Below, in pieces: positions 58,036 through 64,000 of a stretch of 64,000 bases of DNA. Location: contig NZ_CP063812.1 of the NCBI RefSeq assembly GCF_015277855.1, forward strand, positions 1,116,001-1,180,000, in the 5' to 3' direction. This DNA comes from Microbacterium cremeum. GTDB lineage: Bacteria; Actinomycetota; Actinomycetes; Actinomycetales; Microbacteriaceae. Made by a program: the position numbers and the translations under genes. The notes under the pieces were generated by a model. That model was not told the DNA's origin and searched no databases. It saw only the letters and a list, made by a program, of their open reading frames with translations. Within the stretch, counting starts at the first letter, position 1, and each line of letters opens with the position of its first letter.

Positions 58036-58464
58036 GTGTCATCGAAGCTCGGCAACATCACGTTCTACGCCGACGATCCGCAGGCGCTCGCGCACTTCTG
58101 GAGCGCCGTGTTCGGCTATCCGCAGCTGACGTGGGACGACGACCTGAAGTCCGAGCTCCTCGCCGCTGGGCTGACCGAGGAGGATCTCGCCAAGCGTGCG
58201 GTGGCCGAGGATCCCGACGGCGTCGGGCCGCGCATGTTCTTCCATCACGCCGCCGAGCCGAAGCGCGCGCGCAATCGCCTGCATCTCGACATCAGCGCGA
58301 CACCGGGTCGCGGGCCGAGCCGCGAAGAGCTCGACGCGGAGCGTGATCGCCTCGTTGCACTCGGTGCCGAGGTGGTGCGTGTCGTGGACCAATCGTGGGG
58401 GCCGTGGCCCGAGTACTACTTCCAGATGCGCGATCCCGAGGGGAACGAGTTCTGCCTCCAGTAG
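58036..58464 (+). CDS. VOC-family (glyoxalase/bleomycin-resistance-like) protein
   Basis: The 142 residues form two beta-alpha-beta-beta-beta units: ITFYADDPQALAHFWSAVFG and RNRLHLDISATPGRGPS, ending MRDPEGNEFCLQ with a likely metal Glu. The substrate is unknown. GTG 58036 is chosen because AGGAGG lies five bases upstream; the frame is open back to GTG 57994. TACCGT at 57990 may be the -10. Confidence 0.87.
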   Translation: MSSKLGNITFYADDPQALAHFWSAVFGYPQLTWDDDLKSELLAAGLTEEDLAKRAVAEDPDGVGPRMFFHHAAEPKRARNRLHLDISATPGRGPSREELDAERDRLVALGAEVVRVVDQSWGPWPEYYFQMRDPEGNEFCLQ

Positions 58465-58482
58465 GCGCCGGCGTCACTCGTG

Positions 58483-58698
58483 TCACTCGCCGGTCTGCGG
58501 ATCGGTGATGGTTCCGGTGGGTGGCGCGTCTTCCACGACGTGCCGCGCTCCAAGCTCGTCGGCCGTGGCGCGCCCCGCATCGATCGCCTCTTCGCGGCTC
58601 GAGAAGCTCTGCGAGAGCTCGGGCCGTCCTTCGACTTGGTTCTCCCACTGGCCGCGGTTCGAGCGAGTGACCACGGTGTCGGTCTTGGCTTCGTCCAT
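58483..58698 (-). CDS. DUF2188 small protein
   Basis: The 71 residues show the DUF2188 pattern RSNRGQWENQVEGRPELSQS followed by FSSREEAIDAGRATADELGA, a small beta-alpha protein of unknown role. It converges on the VOC gene with 18 bases between. Confidence 0.8.
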   Translation of the reverse strand: MDEAKTDTVVTRSNRGQWENQVEGRPELSQSFSSREEAIDAGRATADELGARHVVEDAPPTGTITDPQTGE

Positions 58699-58794
58699 GG
58701 CTCGATGCTTGTTGTGAGCCGTCTGTCGGTCGAGGGGGTTGACCGCGCCCCGGAGCGTGGTCGCGCTGCGCGCGCTCTAGACTGGATGCCGCCT

Positions 58795-58866
58795 GCCTCT
58801 GTAGCTCAATGGAAGAGCAGCTCCGTCCTAAGGAGAGGGTTGGGGGTTCGAGTCCCTCCAGGGGCA
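58795..58866 (+). tRNA. tRNA-Arg (anticodon CCT)
   Basis: Acceptor GCCTCTG/CAGGGGC (one wobble), D-arm GCTC/GAGC, anticodon loop GTCCTAA with CCT at 58827-58829, T-arm GGGGG-TTCGAGT-CCCTC and discriminator A. CCA is not encoded directly after it. TAGACT ends 11 bases upstream, as for tRNA-Thr. Confidence 0.95.
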
Positions 58867-58924
58867 ACCACGGTCCTTGTGTGTTCGCTCAAGGCATCTG
58901 CCGTGACGGGATCATCTGGACGAC

Positions 58925-59227
58925 GTGGGCGGCTTTCCCTGGTTGCTCTTCGGCACCGCCGCCCTCGTGGTGGTAACTGGCCTCGTGCTGGTCGGTCTCG
59001 GTCGAGCCTCGTTCTGGGTCGCCGTCACCAGACTGGCTCGGGAGATCGCTGTCGTGGTGGGTTCGTCACTGCTGCTCGAGGTCGGGTTCCAACTCATACG
59101 GGAGAGGAATGCGCTCTCGGTGCCGTTGACGACGTATCGCCAGCACTGCGGTGACGATCACGACGGCGACCATCGATCCGATCCACATCCACATGCTCGA
59201 GGGAATCCCGACGACGGAATGCTGTGA
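58925..59227 (+). CDS. doubtful small membrane-protein ORF
   Basis: A GTG-started frame of 100 codons begins with hydrophobic stretches (LLFGTAALVVVTGLVLVGLG, EIAVVVGSSLLLEVGF). Its second half (after about residue 62) runs antisense over the next gene and is His/Asp-rich, as expected of a shadow frame. Only the first 60 codons look protein-like, and there is no ribosome site. Otherwise 58867-59065 holds nothing I can name. Confidence 0.2.
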   Translation: MGGFPWLLFGTAALVVVTGLVLVGLGRASFWVAVTRLAREIAVVVGSSLLLEVGFQLIRERNALSVPLTTYRQHCGDDHDGDHRSDPHPHARGNPDDGML

Positions 59228-59368
59228 CGATCCGCACATCGAAGTCCCGCCCTCCACGCCGTCGGCGAACCATCCATACGTGATGATCGGCGCGAACAGC
59301 ACACTGACCCCGAGCACGGCAATCGCGCCCCACCACAGCGAGGCGAAGACGGATCTTGGAGAGGCCAT
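59066..59368 (-). CDS. small two-helix membrane protein, unknown
   Basis: The 100 residues include two membrane helices (SLWWGAIAVLGVSVLFAPII and MWIGSMVAVVIVTAVLAI, about 11-30 and 60-80), an outer loop with one Cys and a charged C-terminus. I recognise no family. ATG 59368 is used. Confidence 0.55.
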   Translation of the reverse strand: MASPRSVFASLWWGAIAVLGVSVLFAPIITYGWFADGVEGGTSMCGSSQHSVVGIPSSMWMWIGSMVAVVIVTAVLAIRRQRHRERIPLPYELEPDLEQQ

Positions 59369-59457
59369 GGCGACCAGCAAATCAGTCCGCGGGATGGAAC
59401 CAGCGGAACGTCATCGAGTCGTGACCTCCGGCCCCGCGGCGCGGCGGGCTCGGGCGG

Positions 59458-60102
59458 TCAGTGGGGGAGTAGCTCGCTCAGCAGATGCTCGACGCGATCG
59501 CGGATGTCGTCGCGCACGCGGCGCACGCCGTCGAGATCGAGGTCGGACGGGTCGTCCAACTGCCAATCGAGGTATCGCTTGCCCGGGTAGAGCGGACACG
59601 CGTCGCCGCAACCCATCGTGACGACGGCATCCGCCGCGCGGACGACGTCGTCGGTGAGCGGCTTGGGGAACTCGTCCGAGACGTCGAGCCCGATCTCGGT
59701 GAGCACCAGGGCCACCTCGGGCAGGATCCTCTCGCCGGGCTGCGACCCTGCAGAGCGGACATGAACGCGGTCGCCCGCGATCTGGCGGGTCAGCGCTGCG
59801 GCCATCTGCGAGCGACCGGAGTTCTGCACGCATACGAAGAGCACCTCCGGCACCGGCTTCGCCAGGAGACCCTTGGACTGTGCCAGCGCGGTGAGCCGGT
59901 CACGCGCGAACTTCTCCGCGAGGCTCGGCAGGTGGTTCTTGACGGCGGCCGTCCGAGAGAGCGCCGTGTACGACTCGAAGACGACTCGCTCCACCGTCTC
60001 TTCGTTGACCATTCCCGTGAACTGGTGCGCCAGCCGCGCCGCAGCGCGATGAAGCACGGAGTCGGGGGAGAGCAGTGCGTCCTGCCCCGCTGCGCCGGTC
60101 AC
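59458..60102 (-). CDS. arsC: ArsC-type arsenate reductase with N-terminal three-helix domain
   Basis: The 214-residue protein joins an N-terminal helical domain of about 80 residues (LAHQFTGMVNEETVERVVFE), common in actinobacterial arsenate-mycothiol transferases, to a low-molecular-weight-phosphatase fold. The fold has the P-loop VLFVCVQNSGRSQMAAALT with catalytic Cys and Arg, SAGSQPGERILPEV and VVTMGCGDACPLYPGKRYLD. GTG 60102 overlaps the upstream arsC stop (GTGA). It is the last gene of a three-gene leftward group. Confidence 0.88.
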   Translation of the reverse strand: MTGAAGQDALLSPDSVLHRAAARLAHQFTGMVNEETVERVVFESYTALSRTAAVKNHLPSLAEKFARDRLTALAQSKGLLAKPVPEVLFVCVQNSGRSQMAAALTRQIAGDRVHVRSAGSQPGERILPEVALVLTEIGLDVSDEFPKPLTDDVVRAADAVVTMGCGDACPLYPGKRYLDWQLDDPSDLDLDGVRRVRDDIRDRVEHLLSELLPH

Positions 60103-60515
60103 GCGGCACCGCGCGAGGGCAGGATCTCGGTCAGCAGCGCCTCCACGCGGGCCCGGATCTCGTCACGGATAGGACGGACGGCTTCGATCCCCTGACCCGC
60201 GGGGTCGTCGAGCTCCCAGTCCTCGTAGCGCTTGCCGGGGAAGATCGGGCAGGCGTCGCCGCAGCCCATCGTGATGACGACATCCGATTCCCGCACCGCC
60301 TCGACGGTGAGCACCTTCGGGCTGTTCCCGGCGATGTCGATGCCCTCCTCGGCCATGGCCTGCACGGCGACCGGATTGATGGTGTCTTTCGGCGCCGATC
60401 CGGCCGACAGGACCTCGACTTCGTCGCCGCCCAGGGCCCGCAGGTATCCCGCGGCCATCTGAGAGCGGCCGGCGTTGTGGACGCACACGAACAGGACAGT
60501 GGGCTTGGCAGTCAT
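60099..60515 (-). CDS. arsC: ArsC-type arsenate reductase, single domain
   Basis: The 138-residue low-molecular-weight-phosphatase fold shows VLFVCVHNAGRSQMAAGYL, LSAGSAPKDTINPVAVQAM and VITMGCGDACPIFPGKRYED. The CGDACP pair may hold the second redox Cys, or the enzyme uses mycothiol and mycoredoxin as in Corynebacterium. A palindrome lies 30 bases upstream. It overlaps the next arsC by four bases. Confidence 0.9.
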   Translation of the reverse strand: MTAKPTVLFVCVHNAGRSQMAAGYLRALGGDEVEVLSAGSAPKDTINPVAVQAMAEEGIDIAGNSPKVLTVEAVRESDVVITMGCGDACPIFPGKRYEDWELDDPAGQGIEAVRPIRDEIRARVEALLTEILPSRGAA

Positions 60516-60545
60516 AGTGGGTCTCGCTTTCTCTTGTGGAAAAGC

Positions 60546-60561
60546 ATAGACGATGATCTAT
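60546..60561. promoter_or_regulatory. possible ArsR operator between fusion gene and arsC
   Basis: ATAGA-CGATGA-TCTAT is a 16-base palindrome in the only intergenic gap of the arsenic group, 30 bases before the middle arsC start. Confidence 0.35.
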
Positions 60562-61322
60562 TAGTTTTCGAGAACGGCCGGTGAATCGTCGGAGACGAGT
60601 TCGCTCAGCAGACCGCGGACGCGCAGTTCTATGTCGTCGCGGATGCGCCGGACCTCCTCGAGCGGCTGCCCGACCGGGTCTTCGATCTCCCAATCCAGGT
60701 ATCGTCGGCCGGGGTAGACCGGGCAGGCGTCTCCGCAGCCCATCGTGACGACGACATCCGCGGCGCGCACGACGTCATCGGTCAGCGGCTTGGGGAACTC
60801 GTCGCCGACCGGCATCCCGATCTCGTCCAGCGCGGTGACCACCGCCTGCCGGATCTCCGAGGCCGGTTCTGATCCGGCGGTCTGCACGGTGACGCGGTCG
60901 CCCGCCAACTGTCGAAGGATGCTCGCGGCCAGCTGCGACCGGCCGGCGTTCTGCACGCACACGAAGAGCACCGCCGGTCGTTCGGGAGGGGCGTCCACGC
61001 GGCGCATCGCGTCCAGGCGTGCTGCGGCGAACGCGGCGGTACGGGACGCGACCAGTGGGGAGTCCGTCGTGCGCGTGAGGCGGTCGAAGCTGTCCTGCAC
61101 ATGCGCGCGCACGGTCTCGGCGCCGAAGACGCCCCTGTAGCGAACGGTGAGATCCGCGGCGATGCGGTCGAGGTCGGGCTGCGCGTCGCGGACGGTCGCG
61201 TCGCCAAGAAGCGCATCGATCCGATCGGCGTGGCGGGTGGCGATCGAGTACCACACTCGCCTGCCGTCGGGTTCCCGTCCGACGAGCCCGGCATCGTGGA
61301 GCGCTTTCATGTGGTGGCTCAC
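60561..61322 (-). CDS. ArsR-ArsC fusion, N-terminally truncated
   Basis: This 253-residue frame begins inside an ArsR helix-turn-helix: SHHMKALHDAGLV is the recognition helix and VGREPDGRRVWYSI the wing. A helical linker (about 55-110) and a complete ArsC follow (VLFVCVQNAGRSQLAASILR, VVTMGCGDACPVYPGRRYLD). Upstream RQLAAALDLRQPTV, the expected preceding helix, still reads in frame but is cut off by TAG, and no earlier ArsR part is present. The reductase part may work, but the sensor part is damaged. GTG 61322 has no clear ribosome site. Confidence 0.8.
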   Translation of the reverse strand: MSHHMKALHDAGLVGREPDGRRVWYSIATRHADRIDALLGDATVRDAQPDLDRIAADLTVRYRGVFGAETVRAHVQDSFDRLTRTTDSPLVASRTAAFAAARLDAMRRVDAPPERPAVLFVCVQNAGRSQLAASILRQLAGDRVTVQTAGSEPASEIRQAVVTALDEIGMPVGDEFPKPLTDDVVRAADVVVTMGCGDACPVYPGRRYLDWEIEDPVGQPLEEVRRIRDDIELRVRGLLSELVSDDSPAVLEN

Positions 61323-61510
61323 GGTCGGCTGCCTCAGATCGAGCGCCGCGGCGAGCTGTCGCTATCACGTCGCCGCATCGCGTTCGCATGCAGACGCGTC
61401 TAGGTGGCGCGGCCCTGTTCGGGCGGGTGGGCGAGCACGTCGCCGATGGCCTCGCGCGTGGAGCGGAGTCCCTGCCAGGCGGAGGGATCGGCGACTTCCA
61501 CCGCAGGTCT

Positions 61511-62218
61511 CTACTGCGTCCCACGTGCGCGCGGCTCGAACTTGGTGAGCGGCGTGCGCTCGCCCGCGCGGAAGGCCGCGAGCCCGGCTTCGAAGTCGGC
61601 GGTTGAGGCGACGAACAGCGCCGATTCGTCTGGCGCCACGTAGATCTTGCCGCCGCCGCGCACCGCATGCACCGCACAGATACCGAGATCATCGGGCAAG
61701 TCGATGATGTTCAAGTTCGGCGCCTCCGCAAGGTTTGCGTGGAGGCGCCGCGCCACCTCGACCAGGCTGTTGCGGTCGGTCGCGGCATCCGGAACGATGC
61801 CCTGCGTGACTCCGGCATCGCGGAACACACCGACGTACGAGTCGAACTCTTCGGGGGTGAGGGTCTCGCGCTTCCAGATAGCCTGCGCGGCGACGGTGGT
61901 GTTTGCGATCGCGGCACGCAGCGTGCCAGGAGCTGCGGCACGCAGTTCTGCCGCGCGTGGTTCGAGGGCGTCGCGCACACGCTTGTTGAGCGCGCCGAAG
62001 TCAGCCGCCCCGAGCGCCGGGACCAATGCTGCGTCGCGCGCGCCCGCAGCGGTCGCTTCCGCAACCGCATTCCTGATCGCGACGAACGACTCGACGGGTA
62101 GCCCAGCTGCAGCGCCGATGAAGGCACTGACCCTGTCTGGCACATCGGATATGTCGGGACTCCTCACACTCGAACCGCGGGTCGGCTTCAGCACCGCGAT
62201 GGGGGTACCCCGCGCCAC
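61511..62218 (-). CDS. hypothetical protein, unrecognised
   Basis: The 235 residues are Ala-rich and helical, with a calmer C-terminal part (LNIIDLPDDLGICAVHAVRG, IYVAPDESALFVASTADF) that looks like a folded alpha-beta domain. I know no family. The start is uncertain (GTG 62218 or a later GTG). The frame stays open for 36 codons after its TAG stop, ending at 61403, which may mean a nonsense mutation or chance. Confidence 0.5.
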   Translation of the reverse strand: MARGTPIAVLKPTRGSSVRSPDISDVPDRVSAFIGAAAGLPVESFVAIRNAVAEATAAGARDAALVPALGAADFGALNKRVRDALEPRAAELRAAAPGTLRAAIANTTVAAQAIWKRETLTPEEFDSYVGVFRDAGVTQGIVPDAATDRNSLVEVARRLHANLAEAPNLNIIDLPDDLGICAVHAVRGGGKIYVAPDESALFVASTADFEAGLAAFRAGERTPLTKFEPRARGTQ

Positions 62219-62244
62219 ACACTACGACGCGGACCGCCGGGCGT

Positions 62245-62535
62245 TCAATCGGACGGAGCTGTGACCGGCGTCATCGCCCTGATCTTCTTCGCGTGAAGAT
62301 TGCGCAAGCCCGCGTGCACTTCACCGGTCTCCTTGTCGACGAAGATCACGCGGTTGTCCCACCGTGCGAAGGCCTCGCGCCCCTCGACAAGGAACTCGCG
62401 CGCACCCCACACGGGCATGTAGTCCGTGGCATCCTCGTACCACTCGGAAGCGATATAGAGCTCACCCGAGACCGCCGGCGGGTGCTCCACGAAATGGCGC
62501 TCGAGCAGCTGTCGCGCCTCCCGAATCGTGACCAT
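62245..62535 (-). CDS. small hypothetical protein, possibly YrhB-like
   Basis: The 96 residues start VTIREARQLLERHFVEHPPA and contain WGAREFLVEGREAFARWDNR and VIFVDKETGEVHAG, a small alpha-beta fold that loosely recalls YrhB or immunity-type proteins. No toxin gene lies next to it. ATG 62535 starts the conserved-looking part. Confidence 0.55.
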   Translation of the reverse strand: MVTIREARQLLERHFVEHPPAVSGELYIASEWYEDATDYMPVWGAREFLVEGREAFARWDNRVIFVDKETGEVHAGLRNLHAKKIRAMTPVTAPSD

Positions 62536-62579
62536 GGTGTCAGTCTTCCGCGTGAGCCGGATCGGCGCCAAGCCGCGTA

Positions 62580-64000
62580 TCAGCCGACGCGTCGGAGGAG
62601 CAGGATGCCGTCGTCCAGGTGTGCTGCGGTGCCGTCGGGCGCAGTGGCGTCGCGGCGACGGATCCCGACGATCTCCGGTCGCCACCGGTCGGGATCCAGG
62701 TCGAGGAGCGCGAGCTCCTCGGCGGGGGAGCGGAACGACGGCATCTCCGCGGGATGTTCGTGCCACGGCGGGGGAGCCGCATGCGACACGACGAGCAGGT
62801 GTCCACGCGGGGCCACGCGCTCGGCGGCGTCGCGCAGCATCCGAATGCGGGGGAAGTCGTCCTCCCACGAGTGAAGGAAGCTCGACAGCACGAGGTCGAA
62901 CTCGCCCTCGATCGAGGCGGCGCCGTCGCCGACGACGAAGCGGGCGCCGACGCCCCGGGTTGACGCGAACTCCATCGCCCGGCGAACCGCGGTCGGCGAC
63001 ACGTCGACGCCGGTCGCGCGCCACCCGCGCTCAGACAGCCACACCACGTCGCCGCCTTCGCCTGAGCCGACGTCCAATGCCGTCCCCGGCTCGAGATCGG
63101 CGACGATGGCGGCCACCGACGCATTGACCCGGCCTGACCAGAATCGGTCCTCGGCTGCGTACCGCTCCTCCCACCCGGCGTTGCGCCGCGCGGTGCGTTC
63201 GGCGACCGCGAGCCGGAAGTCCTCTGCCACGAGCATCGCGTTGGCGCCGGCGCCTGCCATCGACCCCGTGCCCATCGCGACGGGCACGTTCGCGAAGGGC
63301 GCGGTGACATTGCCCGCGGCGAAGACGCGTGGGTGACTCGTCGCGCCCCGCATGTCGACGGCGAGAGGCGCGCCCGGCGCCTCGGTGCGTTCCAGGTCGA
63401 GGTCGGCGGCGAACTCGAGGCCGAGGACGGGGTCTCCTGCCGTGAACAGTGCGTCGACGACGTGGTCGGCACCGTCCTCGGTCGCGATCACGAGCGCATC
63501 CCGCTCGCGGTGGACCGCCCGCACGGCTGACGTGACGACGCCGACACCGCGTGCCGCGAACCGGGCCGCCGTGTCTTCATCGAGGGGCCCGGCTGCGGCG
63601 GTGAACGCCGTCACGTCGTCGGAGAGCTGCCGCACCAGTTCGATCTGGTGAGCGCTCGCGGGCGACGTCGAAAGCACGCCGAGCCGCTTTCCGGCGACCT
63701 CCCAGCCGTGGCAGTACGGGCAGTGCAGTACCGATCGGCCCCACTCTTCGCGGAGCCCGGGCACGGCCGGAAGCTCGTCCCGGATGCCCGTCGCGATCAC
63801 GACGGTACGTGCCGTGTCCACCTGTCCATCCGAACGCCGCACTCGGAGGAAGGCGCCCTCGTCAGTCAGGGCGCTGACCGTGCCCGTCACGATCTCGACC
63901 CCGTACGCGCGCGCCTCAGCGCGCCCCGTCTCCAGCAGGCGCGCAGGGTCGAGGCCGTCGTGGCCGAGCACGCCGTGCATCGAGGACGAGAAGCGGTTCC
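62580..64000 (-). CDS. thioredoxin-reductase-like flavoprotein fused to a SAM methyltransferase, partial
   Basis: The start lies beyond the window edge. The 473 visible residues begin in an FAD/NAD(P) reductase (TARTVVIATGIRDELPAVPG, SVLHCPYCHGWEVAGKRLGV with a CPYC redox-type motif, HPRVFAAGNVTAPFANVPV). From about 290 they continue as a class I methyltransferase (TALDVGSGEGGDVVWLSERG, FDLVLSSFLHSW). Such fusions are known in actinobacteria; the methyltransferase resembles TehB/thiopurine types and may detoxify metalloids or thiols. The CPYC pair suggests disulfide chemistry. Confidence 0.85.
   Translation of the reverse strand, partial: NRFSSSMHGVLGHDGLDPARLLETGRAEARAYGVEIVTGTVSALTDEGAFLRVRRSDGQVDTARTVVIATGIRDELPAVPGLREEWGRSVLHCPYCHGWEVAGKRLGVLSTSPASAHQIELVRQLSDDVTAFTAAAGPLDEDTAARFAARGVGVVTSAVRAVHRERDALVIATEDGADHVVDALFTAGDPVLGLEFAADLDLERTEAPGAPLAVDMRGATSHPRVFAAGNVTAPFANVPVAMGTGSMAGAGANAMLVAEDFRLAVAERTARRNAGWEERYAAEDRFWSGRVNASVAAIVADLEPGTALDVGSGEGGDVVWLSERGWRATGVDVSPTAVRRAMEFASTRGVGARFVVGDGAASIEGEFDLVLSSFLHSWEDDFPRIRMLRDAAERVAPRGHLLVVSHAAPPPWHEHPAEMPSFRSPAEELALLDLDPDRWRPEIVGIRRRDATAPDGTAAHLDDGILLLRRVG

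Noticed and set aside
58795..64000. tRNA-Arg as the attachment site of an integrated island
   Set aside because: The region beyond looks accessory, but no integrase and no repeat of the tRNA 3' end was found in the window.

Overview
The window is a high-GC chromosomal segment from an actinobacterium, most likely Microbacteriaceae and close to Microbacterium. Signs of this are CarD, a divergent phoU / senX3-regX3 locus, an IspD-IspF fusion, DUF3263 and LytR_C proteins, IdeR/DtxR, mycothiol-type ArsC proteins, an actinobacterial XPB helicase pair, an ImuA'-ImuB-DnaE2 cassette and many leaderless-looking promoters (TANNNT, exactly six bases, then the start codon). No species can be named from the sequence alone.

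Layout. 0-12.6 kb is housekeeping: gpmA, phoU with a PHO-box-like site, senX3-regX3, carD, ispDF, cysS, rlmB, then an NAD(P)-binding protein and a kinase-like DUF4032 protein. 12.7-20 kb holds a sugar-importer ATPase (UgpC/MsiK type), a DsbA-fold protein that has lost its CXXC, tRNA-Thr, a nitroreductase-msrB pair and small actinobacterial proteins. 20-25 kb has a cold-shock gene, groEL under two CIRCE sites, an orphan WXG100 protein and a two-component system. 25-28 kb is a tightly packed operon of a ferredoxin-reductase-like flavoprotein, a frameshifted dihydropteroate synthase and a RibD-like reductase. It is followed by a divergent TetR / hydrolase pair with a nested palindromic operator, and then the XPB helicase and its partner (29.6-33 kb).

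34.7-43.5 kb is a catabolic operon read leftward: solute-binding protein, two ATPases, two permeases of the Opp/Dpp class and a GH3 beta-glucosidase, with overlapping genes and a divergent TetR gene whose probable operator covers the operon's -10. 44.7-46.2 kb is a small accessory patch: a DUF559/Vsr-like nuclease gene bracketed by two copies of one palindromic element, followed by tandem repeats. 46-49 kb holds an IdeR-type regulator, an M23 peptidase with a long leader, and an HNH endonuclease gene behind a structured leader. That leader carries a 36-codon ORF whose stop codon lies in the loop of an intrinsic terminator. 49-56.6 kb has MarR/EamA and the SOS mutasome genes under a LexA box. 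59-64 kb looks accessory: three low-molecular-weight-phosphatase-type arsenate reductases, one fused to a truncated ArsR, then unrecognised ORFs and a flavoprotein-methyltransferase fusion cut by the window edge.

The points most worth following up are the HNH leader, the nuclease gene between paired palindromes, the recurring six-base promoter-to-start spacing, the frameshift in folP and the truncated ArsR-ArsC fusion. No CRISPR array, insertion sequence, prophage or integrase was seen.
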